Source of the DNA: Pseudorhodoplanes sp035565795
Lineage (GTDB): Bacteria; Pseudomonadota; Alphaproteobacteria; Rhizobiales; Xanthobacteraceae
NCBI RefSeq assembly: GCF_035565795.1
Contig: NZ_DATMRV010000200.1
Location: 1 to 64,000 of the forward strand
Direction: 5' to 3'
DNA: 64,000 nucleotides
In this document: positions 1-8,381 of the stretch, one piece after another
Position numbering within the stretch: position 1 is the stretch's first letter
How the letters are laid out: each line of letters starts with the position of its first letter
Notes under the pieces: generated by a model
What the model saw: the letters and a program-made list of their open reading frames with translations, nothing else
What the model was told of the DNA's origin: nothing
The model's database searches: none
Translations under genes and position numbers: made by a program

Positions 1-107
1 TCCCGCACGAGCGCAAGCGCCGCCACGGTCGCGAAAATCAGCGTGAACATGTGGTCGAGGAAATGCCCGATGTTCAGGAACAGGAAGTGGCGGCTGTCGC
101 GAGTCAT
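1..107 (-). CDS. MFS transporter, N-terminal fragment
   Basis: The reverse strand reads an ATG at 105-107 followed by an open frame that runs off the left edge of the window (35 codons visible). The peptide begins MTRDSRHFLFLNIGHFLDHM and continues into a hydrophobic helix. A short polar start followed by N-x-x-H-F-x-D-H and a membrane helix is typical of the first transmembrane segment of major facilitator permeases. The substrate cannot be told from this fragment. Nothing upstream on the same strand within 800 bases looks like a co-transcribed gene. Confidence 0.6.
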   Translation of the reverse strand, partial: MTRDSRHFLFLNIGHFLDHMFTLIFATVAALALVR

Positions 108-915
108 GGCGGTCCCGGTGTGTTCGGGACCAGAGGTACACTTGGCCGTAACGCGACGCCATGCCAGTTTTCGTCGGGATTGGGCCAGGGGCTCGTTTCA
201 GGAAATGCAGCATCCAAACGAGCGGCGTCGGTCCCGACCGGACACAATCATTCCGCGGACAAGTGGACGAAGTGCGTCCCAGCCGTGTCGATGACGGCGA
301 TGCCCTCCGGAGGTATCGGATCTTCGGTCCTTTCCCCGCAAAGAAATTGCACTGATTTCAGCGAGCAAGTGGGCCGCTTCAAACGCTGGCGGAAGAAGAA
401 TCACCAGCCGCCAAAACGCAGAGTCAAGCGGATTTGGGTCAGATAAACGCGGGCTCGAACGAGTGCGGCGAATCCCGACCGCCAATGGTATATTTGGCGA
501 ATCGGCGGCAAAAACCGACGGCAATCTTCCCGGACAAACCAACGCGCTAGACACGGGGCGCAATGGTGCGGCCCGGAGCAGCGAGGCTCAGTCCTTGCCG
601 GAGATCAGGCCAATGGTTCTGAGTTGTCCGATCCACATGCCCGTTTCGGTCAGCGCCTACCAGCGCTTCCGTTTCGGAAAGTGGGAAGACGTAAGGGCGC
701 ATTGTCGGGGGCTGCCAAACCGTTACACGGTTCAGCAGCTTCCCCTTTTCCAAGTGCTCTAGCGCGAACGGAGACGGCGGCGGCAACCGCCGTCTCCACT
801 CTTCCTAAGCCTCGCGGCCCGGAACTGGTTGCAACTTTGGTTGCGAATTTCGTTGGTAAATCACCGCGTCGTCACCCCCATGATTCGCGGTAGCAAAACA
901 GTAGGCGCAGGACTC
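108..915. other. gene-poor intergenic region
   Basis: About 800 bases with no convincing gene between the MFS start and the 47-residue ORF. Open frames on both strands are short, low in recognisable motifs and overlap one another. The only clear structure is the perfect hairpin at 771-796, listed separately. The left part should hold the promoter of the MFS gene, but no strong -35/-10 pair was picked out. Confidence 0.5.
771..796. terminator. perfect 10-bp stem-loop without T-tract
   Basis: GAGACGGCGG at 771-780 pairs exactly with CCGCCGTCTC at 787-796 around a 6-base loop. No T-run follows on either strand, so intrinsic termination is doubtful. It may be a remnant of a transcript end or a structured intergenic element. 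Confidence 0.3.
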
Positions 916-1059
916 CTAGTTCTCAAGCTTTCTTACGTTTTTTGATTTCTTCGGCGCAGCCTTGCGTTTAGCGCCCGCTATCCGCGCCCCTCGCAGCGCC
1001 GCCTCAAAACGCTTCTGCGCTTCTTCGAGACTGAAATGTTCGTCTGATTTCATATTCAT
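916..1059 (-). CDS. small basic protein of 47 residues, unknown function
   Basis: A short frame on the reverse strand gives 47 residues starting MNMKSDEHFSLEEAQKRFEA and ending in a lysine-rich tail with stop TAG. The acidic F-S-x-E-E-A-Q-K-R-F-E-A-A-L-R-G-A start followed by a basic Ala/Lys/Pro tail resembles small conserved proteins of Rhizobiales, some of which are annotated as antitoxin-like; that resemblance is from memory. It is divergent from the DUF3800 gene with start codons only 12 bases apart, which leaves little room for two promoters and suggests a shared or overlapping control region. An alternative start is the second ATG at 1051-1053. Confidence 0.5.
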   Translation of the reverse strand: MNMKSDEHFSLEEAQKRFEAALRGARIAGAKRKAAPKKSKNVRKLEN

Positions 1060-1071
1060 CGCGGCCCGCCA

Positions 1072-1932
1072 ATGTCTAAAGAATATATCATCTATTGCGA
1101 TGAGTCAGAAGATAAGGGCACCCACTTTTCCAATTTCTATGGTGGAGCACTCGTCACGTCCGATCATATCATGACGGTGACGGCATCCTTGCGCGCCTGC
1201 AAAGCAGAGCAGAACTTGCACAAGGAAACCAAGTGGACACGGATCACAGCGAATTACGAAAGCAAATATATTGCGTTGATTGATTGTTTTTTTGATCACG
1301 TCAAAGCCGATCGCGTCAAAATACGCATCATGTTCACTCAGAATACAGTTGTTGCTCGCGGGCTAACGCGGAAGCATGTCGATGAAAAATATTTCATCCT
1401 CTATTACATGTTCATAAAACACGCGTTTGGACTTCACTGTTCCCCCGTCATTCCGGGCGGGGTGCGACTGCGCGTTTATCCAGATCAAATCCCCGACACC
1501 CGCGAACGTGTTGAACAGTTTCGTGGTTTCATCGCGGGCCTTGCTCGTTCGCCCGCATTCCGCCACCGAAGGATTGCAATCGCGCGTGACGACATCGCGG
1601 ATGTCGACTCCAAAGAACACGAGATTCTGCAGTGCCTGGATATAGTTCTTGGCGCGATGCATTTCAGGCTGAATGACAAGCATCTTGAAAAGACTGCCCG
1701 CAATGGGACGCGCCGCGGAAGCCGCACAAAGGCAAAGGAGCGCGTCTATCGCCATATCCTCACGCGCATTCAGGACATCTATCCGAATTTCAATATCGGG
1801 CGCTCAACCGGACAGCCGGACGATGATTGCCGCTGGACTCATCCGTACCGACATTGGCTCTTTACGCCCGCACGGCGCGTCGTGATCCCCGGTAGCAAGA
1901 GAGCGAAACGGCGAAGCCGGGAGGCCCCGTAG
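1072..1932 (+). CDS. DUF3800 family protein
   Basis: A 286-residue protein beginning MSKEYIIYCDES. The hydrophobic strand leading into C-D-E-S (D10, E11) is the family signature at the N-terminus, and the later E-I-L-Q-C-L-D-I-V-L-G-A segment (about residues 183-195) matches the second conserved stretch with its aspartate. The family is widespread and often lies in mobile or defence islands; its activity is not established. The last 15 or so residues are very basic and may be read-through beyond the family end at a PYRHWLF block. The gene is visibly richer in A and T than its neighbours, for example around 1261-1420, which points to transfer. No good Shine-Dalgarno sequence precedes the ATG. 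Confidence 0.7.
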   Translation: MSKEYIIYCDESEDKGTHFSNFYGGALVTSDHIMTVTASLRACKAEQNLHKETKWTRITANYESKYIALIDCFFDHVKADRVKIRIMFTQNTVVARGLTRKHVDEKYFILYYMFIKHAFGLHCSPVIPGGVRLRVYPDQIPDTRERVEQFRGFIAGLARSPAFRHRRIAIARDDIADVDSKEHEILQCLDIVLGAMHFRLNDKHLEKTARNGTRRGSRTKAKERVYRHILTRIQDIYPNFNIGRSTGQPDDDCRWTHPYRHWLFTPARRVVIPGSKRAKRRSREAP

Positions 1933-2858
1933 CCACTACCTTAGCCTCCCTATCGGGAGGAATATCCCGCGTGGAACGCAGGACTTCGCGGCGTACAGGG
2001 CCCCCACCTTGCCTCGCGGCCGGTGTAACCCGACCGCGAATTCCCATCGCCTTACCCCAATATATAGCGCTTGGTCGGGATTCGTTCCACTAGCCAAATG
2101 GTCTCATCCCGGCATTTTGAACGAGATTGCAGAGACGCGCTCCAGCGCCGAAACTGCAAACCGCGCCACAAATAAAGCATTTCGGGCTTGTGGTCTCACC
2201 CGGATAATTGGGACTAAATTCCTTATTTCCGCCACCTTCCCCTGCTCTACTCCGTCCTGTCCCGTCCCTGCTGCAAGGGGCGTTTCATGAGCGTCGCGAG
2301 ACGCGGGGCGGGATGCGGTGGCCGTGTTGCGCGAAGGACGTATCGCGCGGCGCGGAGGCCCAAGCTGCGGATGACCCGGCTGCCATGGCAGGCAGTCACT
2401 GGGCGAGGCGCACGCGTCGGCAAGGGTTCGTCCCTCCTGATGCCTGCAAGGCGTCCGAGTGGTGGCTAAAAATGTCACGCCACCAGGGGATTCGCGGAGC
2501 AAGCCTCAAACACCGCGCGCGGAACGCCGACGCAATCGGCGGTCCGTGGTGACTGCAATCTCGTGTGCTTTCACACTTGCACACGAGGCCATGGGCTGGC
2601 TGAAAGCCCGGCGTTCCGCGCGCCCTTGCGATTTGCAGGGCAAGGAATGCGAGAGGGACTATGGGCGCGCCCGCGCCGTCACAACAACAGGGCCGGCGGA
2701 GCTTTGCCTTCCGACGTTTGCCCTTCCAGCGTCCGGTGTCCCTTGCCCCTCCCCGCCCGGCAACGCATAGTCCGCGCCATTCACGCGGGGCCAGACATAG
2801 CTGGCAGCCGGATTTGCGTCCGGCCCCGTACATTCAGACGACATTCCCAGGGGGAGAC
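1933..2858. other. gene-poor intergenic region rich in inverted repeats
   Basis: More than 900 bases without a convincing gene. Directly after the DUF3800 stop, CCTCCC (1945-1950) and GGGAGG (1955-1960) form a 6-bp hairpin with a TATC loop. From about 2250 onward the sequence contains nested hairpins that look like a structured interspersed repeat, listed separately. The final 100 bases should hold the promoter of the FAH-family gene, whose Shine-Dalgarno run of G lies at 2850-2855. Confidence 0.5.
2511..2627. repeat. nested inverted-repeat element, possibly an interspersed repeat unit
   Basis: A 14-base arm at 2515-2528 pairs perfectly with 2610-2623 (GCGCGCGGAACGCC and its complement). Inside it, CTCGTGTGC at 2560-2568 pairs perfectly with GCACACGAG at 2579-2587. 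A further stem GCGTC/GACGC at 2291-2295/2300-2304 with a GCGA loop lies in the preceding segment. The wording of this DNA recalls multicopy intergenic repeats of Bradyrhizobium-like genomes, but that is from memory and copy number cannot be judged from one window. Confidence 0.5.
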
Positions 2859-3710
2859 ATGAAGCTCGTGCGTTATGGCCCGGCGGGCCGCGAGAAGCCC
2901 GGTATCATCGACAAGGACGGCAAGATCCGCGATCTGTCGCGCGTCGTCACCGACATCGATGGCGCGATGCTGGCGTCGGGCGGTCTCGCCAAGATCAAGG
3001 CCGCCAATCTGAACCGCCTGAAGGTCGTGCCCGGCAAGCCCCGGCTCGGCGCCTGCATCGGCAATGTGCGCAACTTCATCGCCATCGGCCTGAACTATTC
3101 GGACCACGCCGCGGAAGCCGGCATGCCGATCCCCAAGGAGCCGATTATCTTCAACAAGGCGCCGACCTCGATCTGCGGGCCGAACGACAACACCATCATC
3201 CCGAAGGACTCCGAGAAGCTCGATTACGAGGTCGAGCTTGGCATCGTGATCGGCAAGCGCGCGCGCTATCTCGACCGGAGCAAGGCGATGAGCGCGGTCG
3301 CCGGCTATTTCACCGCGAACGATGTGTCGGAGCGCGCCTTCCAGATCGACCGCTCGGGCGGCCAGTGGAACAAGGGCAAGGGCTGCGAGACATTCGGTCC
3401 GATCGGGCCGTGGTTCGTCACCAAGGACGAGATAAAGGATCCGCAAAATCTCGACATGTGGCTCGACGTGAACGGCGAGAAGCGCCAGCGTGGCAACACG
3501 CGCACCATGATCTTCGGTGTCGAACACCTCGTCTGGTATTGCTCGCAGTTCTTCGTGATGGAGCCCGGCGACATCATCGTCACCGGCACGCCTCCCGGCG
3601 TGGGCCTCGGCATGAAGCCGCCGAAATTCCTGAAGGCGGGCGATGTCGTGACCCTCGGTATCCAGGGACTGGGCGAACAGACCCAGAAGATCGTCGCACT
3701 GAAGAAGTAG
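2859..3710 (+). CDS. fumarylacetoacetate hydrolase (FAH) family protein
   Basis: 283 residues from the ATG at 2859, chosen because a strong GGGGGA lies 4-9 bases upstream and the family's N-terminus (MKLVRYGPAG) begins there; a longer open frame upstream is not family-like. The catalytic core starts near residue 70 (G-L-N-Y-S-D-H). The metal-binding acidic cluster is visible as D-Y-E-V-E-L-G with E124 and E126, plus D155 in T-A-N-D-V-S-E. The late G-D-I-I-V-T-G-T-P-P-G-V-G block is also family-typical. Relatives cleave or isomerise beta-diketo acids or ureidoglycolate (2-hydroxyhepta-2,4-diene-1,7-dioate isomerase, ureidoglycolate lyase). The substrate here cannot be fixed. It is probably a soluble, single-gene unit. 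Confidence 0.85.
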   Translation: MKLVRYGPAGREKPGIIDKDGKIRDLSRVVTDIDGAMLASGGLAKIKAANLNRLKVVPGKPRLGACIGNVRNFIAIGLNYSDHAAEAGMPIPKEPIIFNKAPTSICGPNDNTIIPKDSEKLDYEVELGIVIGKRARYLDRSKAMSAVAGYFTANDVSERAFQIDRSGGQWNKGKGCETFGPIGPWFVTKDEIKDPQNLDMWLDVNGEKRQRGNTRTMIFGVEHLVWYCSQFFVMEPGDIIVTGTPPGVGLGMKPPKFLKAGDVVTLGIQGLGEQTQKIVALKK

Positions 3711-3725
3711 GCCGTTTTCACGGCC
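3710..3725 (+). terminator. short stem-loop after the FAH-family gene
   Basis: GGCCG (3710-3714) and CGGCC (3721-3725) flank a TTTTCA loop right at the stop codon. The T content after the stem is weak, so termination efficiency is uncertain. Confidence 0.25.
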
Positions 3726-3849
3726 GTTCTGCGGACGCAGACAGCCGGTCGCCTGTCGGCATGACGGGCGATCGGCGCCTCCGAAAGATAATGGAACTTC
3801 GGGGCGGCAGCGGGCTTGTCGCGGGGACGGGGCACCCCGGGAACCATGC

Positions 3850-5160
3850 ATGCCCGATTTGAAGATAATTCAACGCACCGATACAGCCCGCGCGACCAAA
3901 GGCGGCCGCGTCGATGTCGTAACAGGCGCCGAACTTGCCCGTGTGAAGCACTGGCGCCGCGCCTTTTCCCGCCAGCGCAAGGATCACCGTTATTACGAGC
4001 TGATCGAGCGGACGCTCTGCCCGGATTTCACATACCGATACTTCATCATCAGGGACGACCGGGACAACGTACGCGCGATCCAGCCCTTCTTTCTGCTCGA
4101 CCAGGATCTGCTTGCGGGGGTGCCCGCCCTGTCACGCGCGGCAGAGCGCTTCGTGCGCGGCTGGTGGCCACGCTTCCTGCGGATGCGCACGCTGATGGTC
4201 GGATGCTCCGCCGGCGAAGGCCATCTCGATTTTGCACAGGATGGATCGGATCAACATCATATCGACCGGTTTGCACGCGCGCTTCGCGAATGCGCGTTCG
4301 AAGCCGGCGCACAGCTGATCGTGATGAAAGAGTTTCCGGCGGAATATCGGGCGCCGCTGAACTGCTTCCTCGATCACGGCTTCGCCCGGATGCCGAGCTT
4401 CCCGATGGCGAGCCTCGATCTGCCGTATTGCGATTTCGAGAATTATCTGCAACGCGGCGTGAGCGCGAAATTGCGTTCGGAGTTGCGCCGGAAGTTTCGT
4501 GCGGCGGATCGATCGGCGCCCGTCGAGATGAGCGTTACGCGCGATATCACGCCGGTCATCGACGAAGTTTATCCGCTCTATCTGCAGGTCTTCGAACGCT
4601 CGTCGCTGCATTTCGAGAAACTGACGAAGGACTATCTCTGCGAACTCGGGCGCGCGATGCCGGACAAGGTTCGGTTCTTCGTCTGGCGCCAGTCGGGAAA
4701 GGCCGTCGCGTTCAGCGTGTCGATGATCCATGGCGACACGCTCTATAACGAATATCTCGGCCTCGACTATTCGGTGGCTCTCAAGCAGCACCTTTACTAT
4801 TGCGCCTTCCGCGACACCACATCATGGGCCATCGCAAACGGCTACAAGCGTTCGGTCAGCACCGGCTTGAGCTATGAGCCGAAACTGCAACTGCGTTTCC
4901 GGCTCATGCCTCTCGATCTTTACATCCGCCACACGTCGCCGGTGTTCAACCGCGTGCTGCGCTGGCTCCTGCCATTGATCGAGCCGACGCGCCACGACAA
5001 GACGCTGCGCAAATTTCCGAACTACGCGGAGATGTGGCCGTCCCGCACGCCTGCGAAAGCGGAAACCTCAGGCGGCAGGCCGGACTATCCCCTCGCCTCC
5101 AGCACGGCGCGCAGCGAAATCCTGGACCATGCCGACGCCCGCTCGCGGAAGGCGAGATAG
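3850..5160 (+). CDS. GNAT-like acyltransferase (Acetyltransf_6/BioF2-like)
   Basis: A 436-residue soluble protein. The C-terminal two thirds hold the features of the peptidoglycan or FemAB-like GNAT group: a K-L-R-S-E-L-R-R-K-F-R stretch near residue 207, the segment F-F-V-W-R-Q-S-G-K-A-V-A-F-S near 276, and a Y-N-E-Y-L-G-L-D-Y stretch near 298 before a conserved Y-E-P-K-L. No signal peptide or membrane helix is evident. The acceptor is unknown. The last 25 codons overlap the end of the convergent TRAP binding-protein gene by 76 bases. That tail is not family-like and may be non-essential extension. Confidence 0.65.
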   Translation: MPDLKIIQRTDTARATKGGRVDVVTGAELARVKHWRRAFSRQRKDHRYYELIERTLCPDFTYRYFIIRDDRDNVRAIQPFFLLDQDLLAGVPALSRAAERFVRGWWPRFLRMRTLMVGCSAGEGHLDFAQDGSDQHHIDRFARALRECAFEAGAQLIVMKEFPAEYRAPLNCFLDHGFARMPSFPMASLDLPYCDFENYLQRGVSAKLRSELRRKFRAADRSAPVEMSVTRDITPVIDEVYPLYLQVFERSSLHFEKLTKDYLCELGRAMPDKVRFFVWRQSGKAVAFSVSMIHGDTLYNEYLGLDYSVALKQHLYYCAFRDTTSWAIANGYKRSVSTGLSYEPKLQLRFRLMPLDLYIRHTSPVFNRVLRWLLPLIEPTRHDKTLRKFPNYAEMWPSRTPAKAETSGGRPDYPLASSTARSEILDHADARSRKAR

Positions 5161-6152
5161 GAATCGTGTATCTTGCGCGCCGTTGCGCCACGGCTCGCGA
5201 GATCGGCCAGCACCCCGACCGATTCCTTGGAGGCTGCCGCGACAAGGTCGGACGGGAAACTCATCAGTTTGACGTTGTGCTGGGTCACCAGCGCATTCAG
5301 CGCCTCGATGTTGAGCCGCTCCATTTCGGAAAGCGCGAATGCAGCTTCCGCGGCGCATGCATGCGAGATGATCGCCTTCATCTCGGCATCGAGCGAGTTC
5401 CAGGCCTTGAGCGACACAATGCACTCGCCGGTCCCGTTCGGCTTGTTGAAGCCCGGCGCGTAATACATCGGCGCCACGCGATAGAGGCCGAGCGCAATAT
5501 CCGACCCCGGGCCGGTGAACTCCGCAGCATCGAGAACGCCGGATTGCAGGCTGGTCAGGATTTCCGCGGGCGGCGTGGTCTGCGGCGTCGCACCGAGCCG
5601 GCGATAGACTTCCCCGCCGAGACCAAGCGAGCGGATCTTCACGCCCCGCATGTCCTCACGGCTCCTGATCTCGCGGCGGAACCAGCCGCCCATACAGACG
5701 CCGGTATTGCCGCCCATGAACGGCTTCACCCCGAACGGCGCATAAAGCTCGTCCCACAGCGCCTGACCGCCGCCTGCATCCACCCAGGCTACATGCTCGT
5801 TCGGCGTCAGTCCGAAAGGCACGGTGGTGAAGAAGACGGAGGCCGGCTCCTTGCCCTGCCAGAAGAACGACGCCGTGTGCCCCATTTCGGCGACACCGCC
5901 GCCGACGGCATCCAGCACCTCGAAGGCCGGCACGACTTCGCCTGCGGCCGAAACCGTGATCTCGAAGCGGCCGCCGGACAGCGCCTTGATGCGCTCGGCG
6001 ACGCGCTCGGCCGACATCCCCGGTCCCGGCAAGCGCTTTGGCCAGGACGTGATCATGCGCCAGCGTTTGGTCTGCGCGCGCGCTACATTCGGCGCGGCGA
6101 CAACGCCTGCGACGGCAGCGCCAGCGACAAGATTACGACGTGAAATGCTCAT
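5085..6152 (-). CDS. TRAP transporter substrate-binding protein (DctP family) with Tat signal
   Basis: 355 residues from the ATG at 6150-6152. That start is preferred over one five codons upstream because it forms a 4-base ATGA overlap with the thiD stop and begins directly with a twin-arginine signal (M-S-I-S-R-R-N-L-V, then an Ala-rich helix ending near A-R-A). The mature protein has the DctP fold landmarks: T-S-W-P-K near residue 36, and F-W-Q-G-K-E-P and F-T-G-P-G-S-D typical of the mannitol/chloroaromatic subgroup. It binds a ligand in the periplasm for a tripartite carrier. No small or large membrane subunit is nearby. Its coupling to thiD behind a TPP riboswitch suggests regulation by thiamine status, an inference from context. 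Confidence 0.8.
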   Translation of the reverse strand: MSISRRNLVAGAAVAGVVAAPNVARAQTKRWRMITSWPKRLPGPGMSAERVAERIKALSGGRFEITVSAAGEVVPAFEVLDAVGGGVAEMGHTASFFWQGKEPASVFFTTVPFGLTPNEHVAWVDAGGGQALWDELYAPFGVKPFMGGNTGVCMGGWFRREIRSREDMRGVKIRSLGLGGEVYRRLGATPQTTPPAEILTSLQSGVLDAAEFTGPGSDIALGLYRVAPMYYAPGFNKPNGTGECIVSLKAWNSLDAEMKAIISHACAAEAAFALSEMERLNIEALNALVTQHNVKLMSFPSDLVAAASKESVGVLADLASRGATARKIHDSYLAFRERASAWSRISLRAVLEARG

Positions 6153-6958
6153 GTATTCTGGCCCCACAAGTTATGGAAGTGATGCACCGGGCCATGGCCG
6201 TGGCCGATGCTGAGTTGATCCGACGCCCTGATCGCGGCGGTGACGTAAGCTTTGCCCTCGCGCACGGCTTCGGCGAGCGGCATGCCTTTCGCGAGACCGG
6301 CGGCAATCGCCGACGACAGCGTGCAGCCGGTGCCGTGTGTGTTCTGCGTGTCGATGCGTTCGGCGGCGAGCCTCGCGACGGCATTCGGCTCGATCAGAAG
6401 GTCCACGCTTTCGGCGCCCGAGCCGTGTCCGCCTTTCATCAGGACGGCCTTCGCGCCGAGCGCGAGCAGCTTCTCGCCCTGCTCCCGCATCTCGCGTTCG
6501 GTCTGCGCCATCGCGGTTTCAAGGAGAGCCGCAGCCTCCGGAAGGTTCGGCGTGATCAGCATGGCCTTCGGGATCAGCACGCTGCGCAACACCTCGATCG
6601 CTTCCGGCACGAGGAGCCGGTCGCCGGATGCGGCAACCATGACCGGATCGAGCACGACCTTTTTCTGCTTGAACCGGTCGAGACCGTCGGCAACTGCGGC
6701 AATCACGTCCGGGTGCGAGAGCATGCCGATTTTCACCGCGTTGACGGCAAGATCGGAGAACACGGCGTCGATCTGGGCTGTGACGAATGACGGCGGCACA
6801 TCGTGGATGCCGGTGACGCCCCTGGTGTTCTGCGCGGTCAGCGCAGCGATTACCGAGGCTCCATAGACGCCCAGCGCGGAGAACGTCTTCAGGTCGGCCT
6901 GGATGCCGGCACCGCCGCCGGAATCGGAGCCCGCGATGGTAACGGCAATCGCAGTCAT
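6149..6958 (-). CDS. thiD: hydroxymethylpyrimidine/phosphomethylpyrimidine kinase
   Basis: 269 residues, usual ThiD length. It phosphorylates HMP and then HMP-P to HMP-PP, the pyrimidine half of thiamine. The N-terminal A-G-S-D-S-G-G-G-A-G-I-Q-A-D motif and the C-terminal G-T-G-C-T-L-S-S anion-hole motif of ribokinase-fold kinases are both present. Start and stop overlap thiE upstream and the TRAP binding protein downstream by ATGA, so translation of the run is coupled. Control should come from the THI element ahead of thiM. Confidence 0.95.
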   Translation of the reverse strand: MTAIAVTIAGSDSGGGAGIQADLKTFSALGVYGASVIAALTAQNTRGVTGIHDVPPSFVTAQIDAVFSDLAVNAVKIGMLSHPDVIAAVADGLDRFKQKKVVLDPVMVAASGDRLLVPEAIEVLRSVLIPKAMLITPNLPEAAALLETAMAQTEREMREQGEKLLALGAKAVLMKGGHGSGAESVDLLIEPNAVARLAAERIDTQNTHGTGCTLSSAIAAGLAKGMPLAEAVREGKAYVTAAIRASDQLSIGHGHGPVHHFHNLWGQNT

Positions 6959-7617
6959 GCCGCACCCCGCATCGCGAGACCGCGATCCACAATGGCACGC
7001 AGCCGCGATGCAGCCTGCGCCGGATCGGATGCGAGCGACAACGCAGAGATGACGGCGATGCCATCGGCACCGGCCGCGACCACATCCGCGGCGTTGCTTT
7101 CGTCGATGCCGGCAATCGCGCCGACCGGCATGTTCGGCGCTTTCGAGCGCGCATAGGCCGCCAATGCTGCGAAGCCCTCCGGCCGCACCGGCGGCTCCTT
7201 GTTGTCCTTCGACGAGGTTTCGAACACGCCGCCGATACAGACATAATCGAGGAGATCGAACGGCGCGGCGTCGATCTGCGCACGGGTCTTGATCGACAGA
7301 CCGATGATGGCCTCTCGCCCGAGCAGGCGCCGCGCATCGGCAACCGGCATGTCGTCCCAGCCGATATGGACGCCATCGGCGCCGGCGGCGAGCGCAACAT
7401 CGACACGATCGTTGATCAGCAGCGGCACGAAGCTGCCTGCAAGGGCGGCCTTGATCGCGCGGGCCTCCTCGATCATGCGCCTTGTGGAACCGGTCTTGTC
7501 GCGCAATTGCACGAGCGTGGCTCCGCCCTGCACGAGCATTCCCGAAAGCACACCGAGATCATGCCCGCCATTCCGGTCCGGATCGACAAGCGCATAGAGA
7601 CGTAGATCGACACTCAT
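6955..7617 (-). CDS. thiE: thiamine phosphate synthase
   Basis: 220 residues with the TIM-barrel signatures of ThiE: V-Q-L-R-D-K near residue 36, L-L-I-N-D-R-V-D-V-A-L near 67, and A-D-G-V-H-I-G just after. A late G-G-V-F-E-T-S segment holds the phosphate-binding side. The enzyme joins HMP-PP and thiazole phosphate to thiamine phosphate. It lies between thiM and thiD with 4-base overlaps at both ends. A glycine-rich I-A-G-I-D-E-S-N-A stretch is present where the family has the second phosphate loop. Confidence 0.93.
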   Translation of the reverse strand: MSVDLRLYALVDPDRNGGHDLGVLSGMLVQGGATLVQLRDKTGSTRRMIEEARAIKAALAGSFVPLLINDRVDVALAAGADGVHIGWDDMPVADARRLLGREAIIGLSIKTRAQIDAAPFDLLDYVCIGGVFETSSKDNKEPPVRPEGFAALAAYARSKAPNMPVGAIAGIDESNAADVVAAGADGIAVISALSLASDPAQAASRLRAIVDRGLAMRGAA

Positions 7618-8375
7618 GATGAAACCCTTGCGCGTGCCCTCAGCGCCGCGCGATCGAGATTGAACAACGCATCGAGAATGTGAACGCCGAAAGACCCGGG
7701 TCCGTTCGCGGCTTCACCGGCGATATTGCCCGCGACTCCGACAATCAGGACAGCGGCTGCGACCGCCTTCAGCGGATCGGGCTCGAGCGCGAGCGCAGCG
7801 GCAACAAGTGCCGATTCCGAGCAACCCATTGCAGTCACGCGGCCCATCAACGGATGGCCATTGGCAATGCTGAAGGTCCGCGAGCCGTCGCTGACAATGT
7901 CGGTTTCACCGGTGATCGCAACGATGGTCCCCCAGGATGCCGCGAAATCCTGCGGCAACCCGCCGCCTGACAGCGTTGCGAACTCCTCCGCATTCATCCG
8001 GATCGCGGCCGGCCGGTGTGCAAGCAGCGAACGCGCGTAATCGGCCCGCGGCGGGGACCGGTCGATCAGCACGGGATCAAGTACCCACGGTTTGCCGTCC
8101 TTCGTGACCTGCGCGAGCGCCATCTCGGTCGCCGCGCGCCGCCCCGCGTCGAAGGTACCGAGATTGACCAGGAGCGCATCGGCGCGCGCGGAAAACGCTG
8201 CAACCTCGTCGGGCGAAACCGTCATCGACGGTATCGCGCCGGCGGCGAGCAGGACGTTGGGCGTGAAGGTCTGAGCGACGGCGTTGGTGATGCAATGGAC
8301 ACGCGGCTGGCGCGCGCGCAGGCGCTCCAGCAAATCGGCAGCGTGTTCGGCAAGATCGCCCTCTGGCGCGCGCAT
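7614..8375 (-). CDS. thiM: hydroxyethylthiazole kinase
   Basis: 253 residues. The start M-R-A-P-E-G-D leads into P-R-V-H-C-I-T-N-A-V-A-Q-T and N-V-L-L-A-A-G-A-I-P-S-M, the substrate-binding region of ThiM. A glycine-rich M-G-C-S-E-S-A-L-V motif near residue 205 sits where the phosphoryl-transfer loop with its cysteine is found. It phosphorylates the salvaged thiazole moiety. It is the first gene after the TPP riboswitch. With thiE and thiD it forms a salvage set; no thiC, thiG or thiS is present, so this operon recycles HMP and thiazole rather than making them. Confidence 0.93.
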   Translation of the reverse strand: MRAPEGDLAEHAADLLERLRARQPRVHCITNAVAQTFTPNVLLAAGAIPSMTVSPDEVAAFSARADALLVNLGTFDAGRRAATEMALAQVTKDGKPWVLDPVLIDRSPPRADYARSLLAHRPAAIRMNAEEFATLSGGGLPQDFAASWGTIVAITGETDIVSDGSRTFSIANGHPLMGRVTAMGCSESALVAAALALEPDPLKAVAAAVLIVGVAGNIAGEAANGPGSFGVHILDALFNLDRAALRARARVSS

Positions 8376-8381
8376 CTCTCA

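Noticed and set aside
198..563. A 121-codon minus-strand frame in the left intergenic region
   Set aside because: Arg/Ser/Pro-rich composition typical of chance frames in GC-rich DNA; no motif and no context.
637..762. A 41-codon plus-strand frame starting M-P-V-S-V-S-A-Y-Q-R-F
   Set aside because: Codon use is fairly GC-rich at third positions, but no ribosome site, homologue or operon context supports it; the opposite strand is also open.
2104..2502. A 132-codon minus-strand frame downstream of the DUF3800 gene
   Set aside because: It overlaps the inverted-repeat element and has random-looking composition; the hairpins explain the sequence better.
2661..2858. Upstream extension of the FAH-family gene by 66 codons
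   Set aside because: The extension is Arg/Pro-rich and unlike the family; a strong ribosome site precedes the ATG at 2859.
2781..3851. Long minus-strand frame opposite the FAH-family gene
   Set aside because: A shadow of the well-conserved plus-strand gene, with no recognisable motif.
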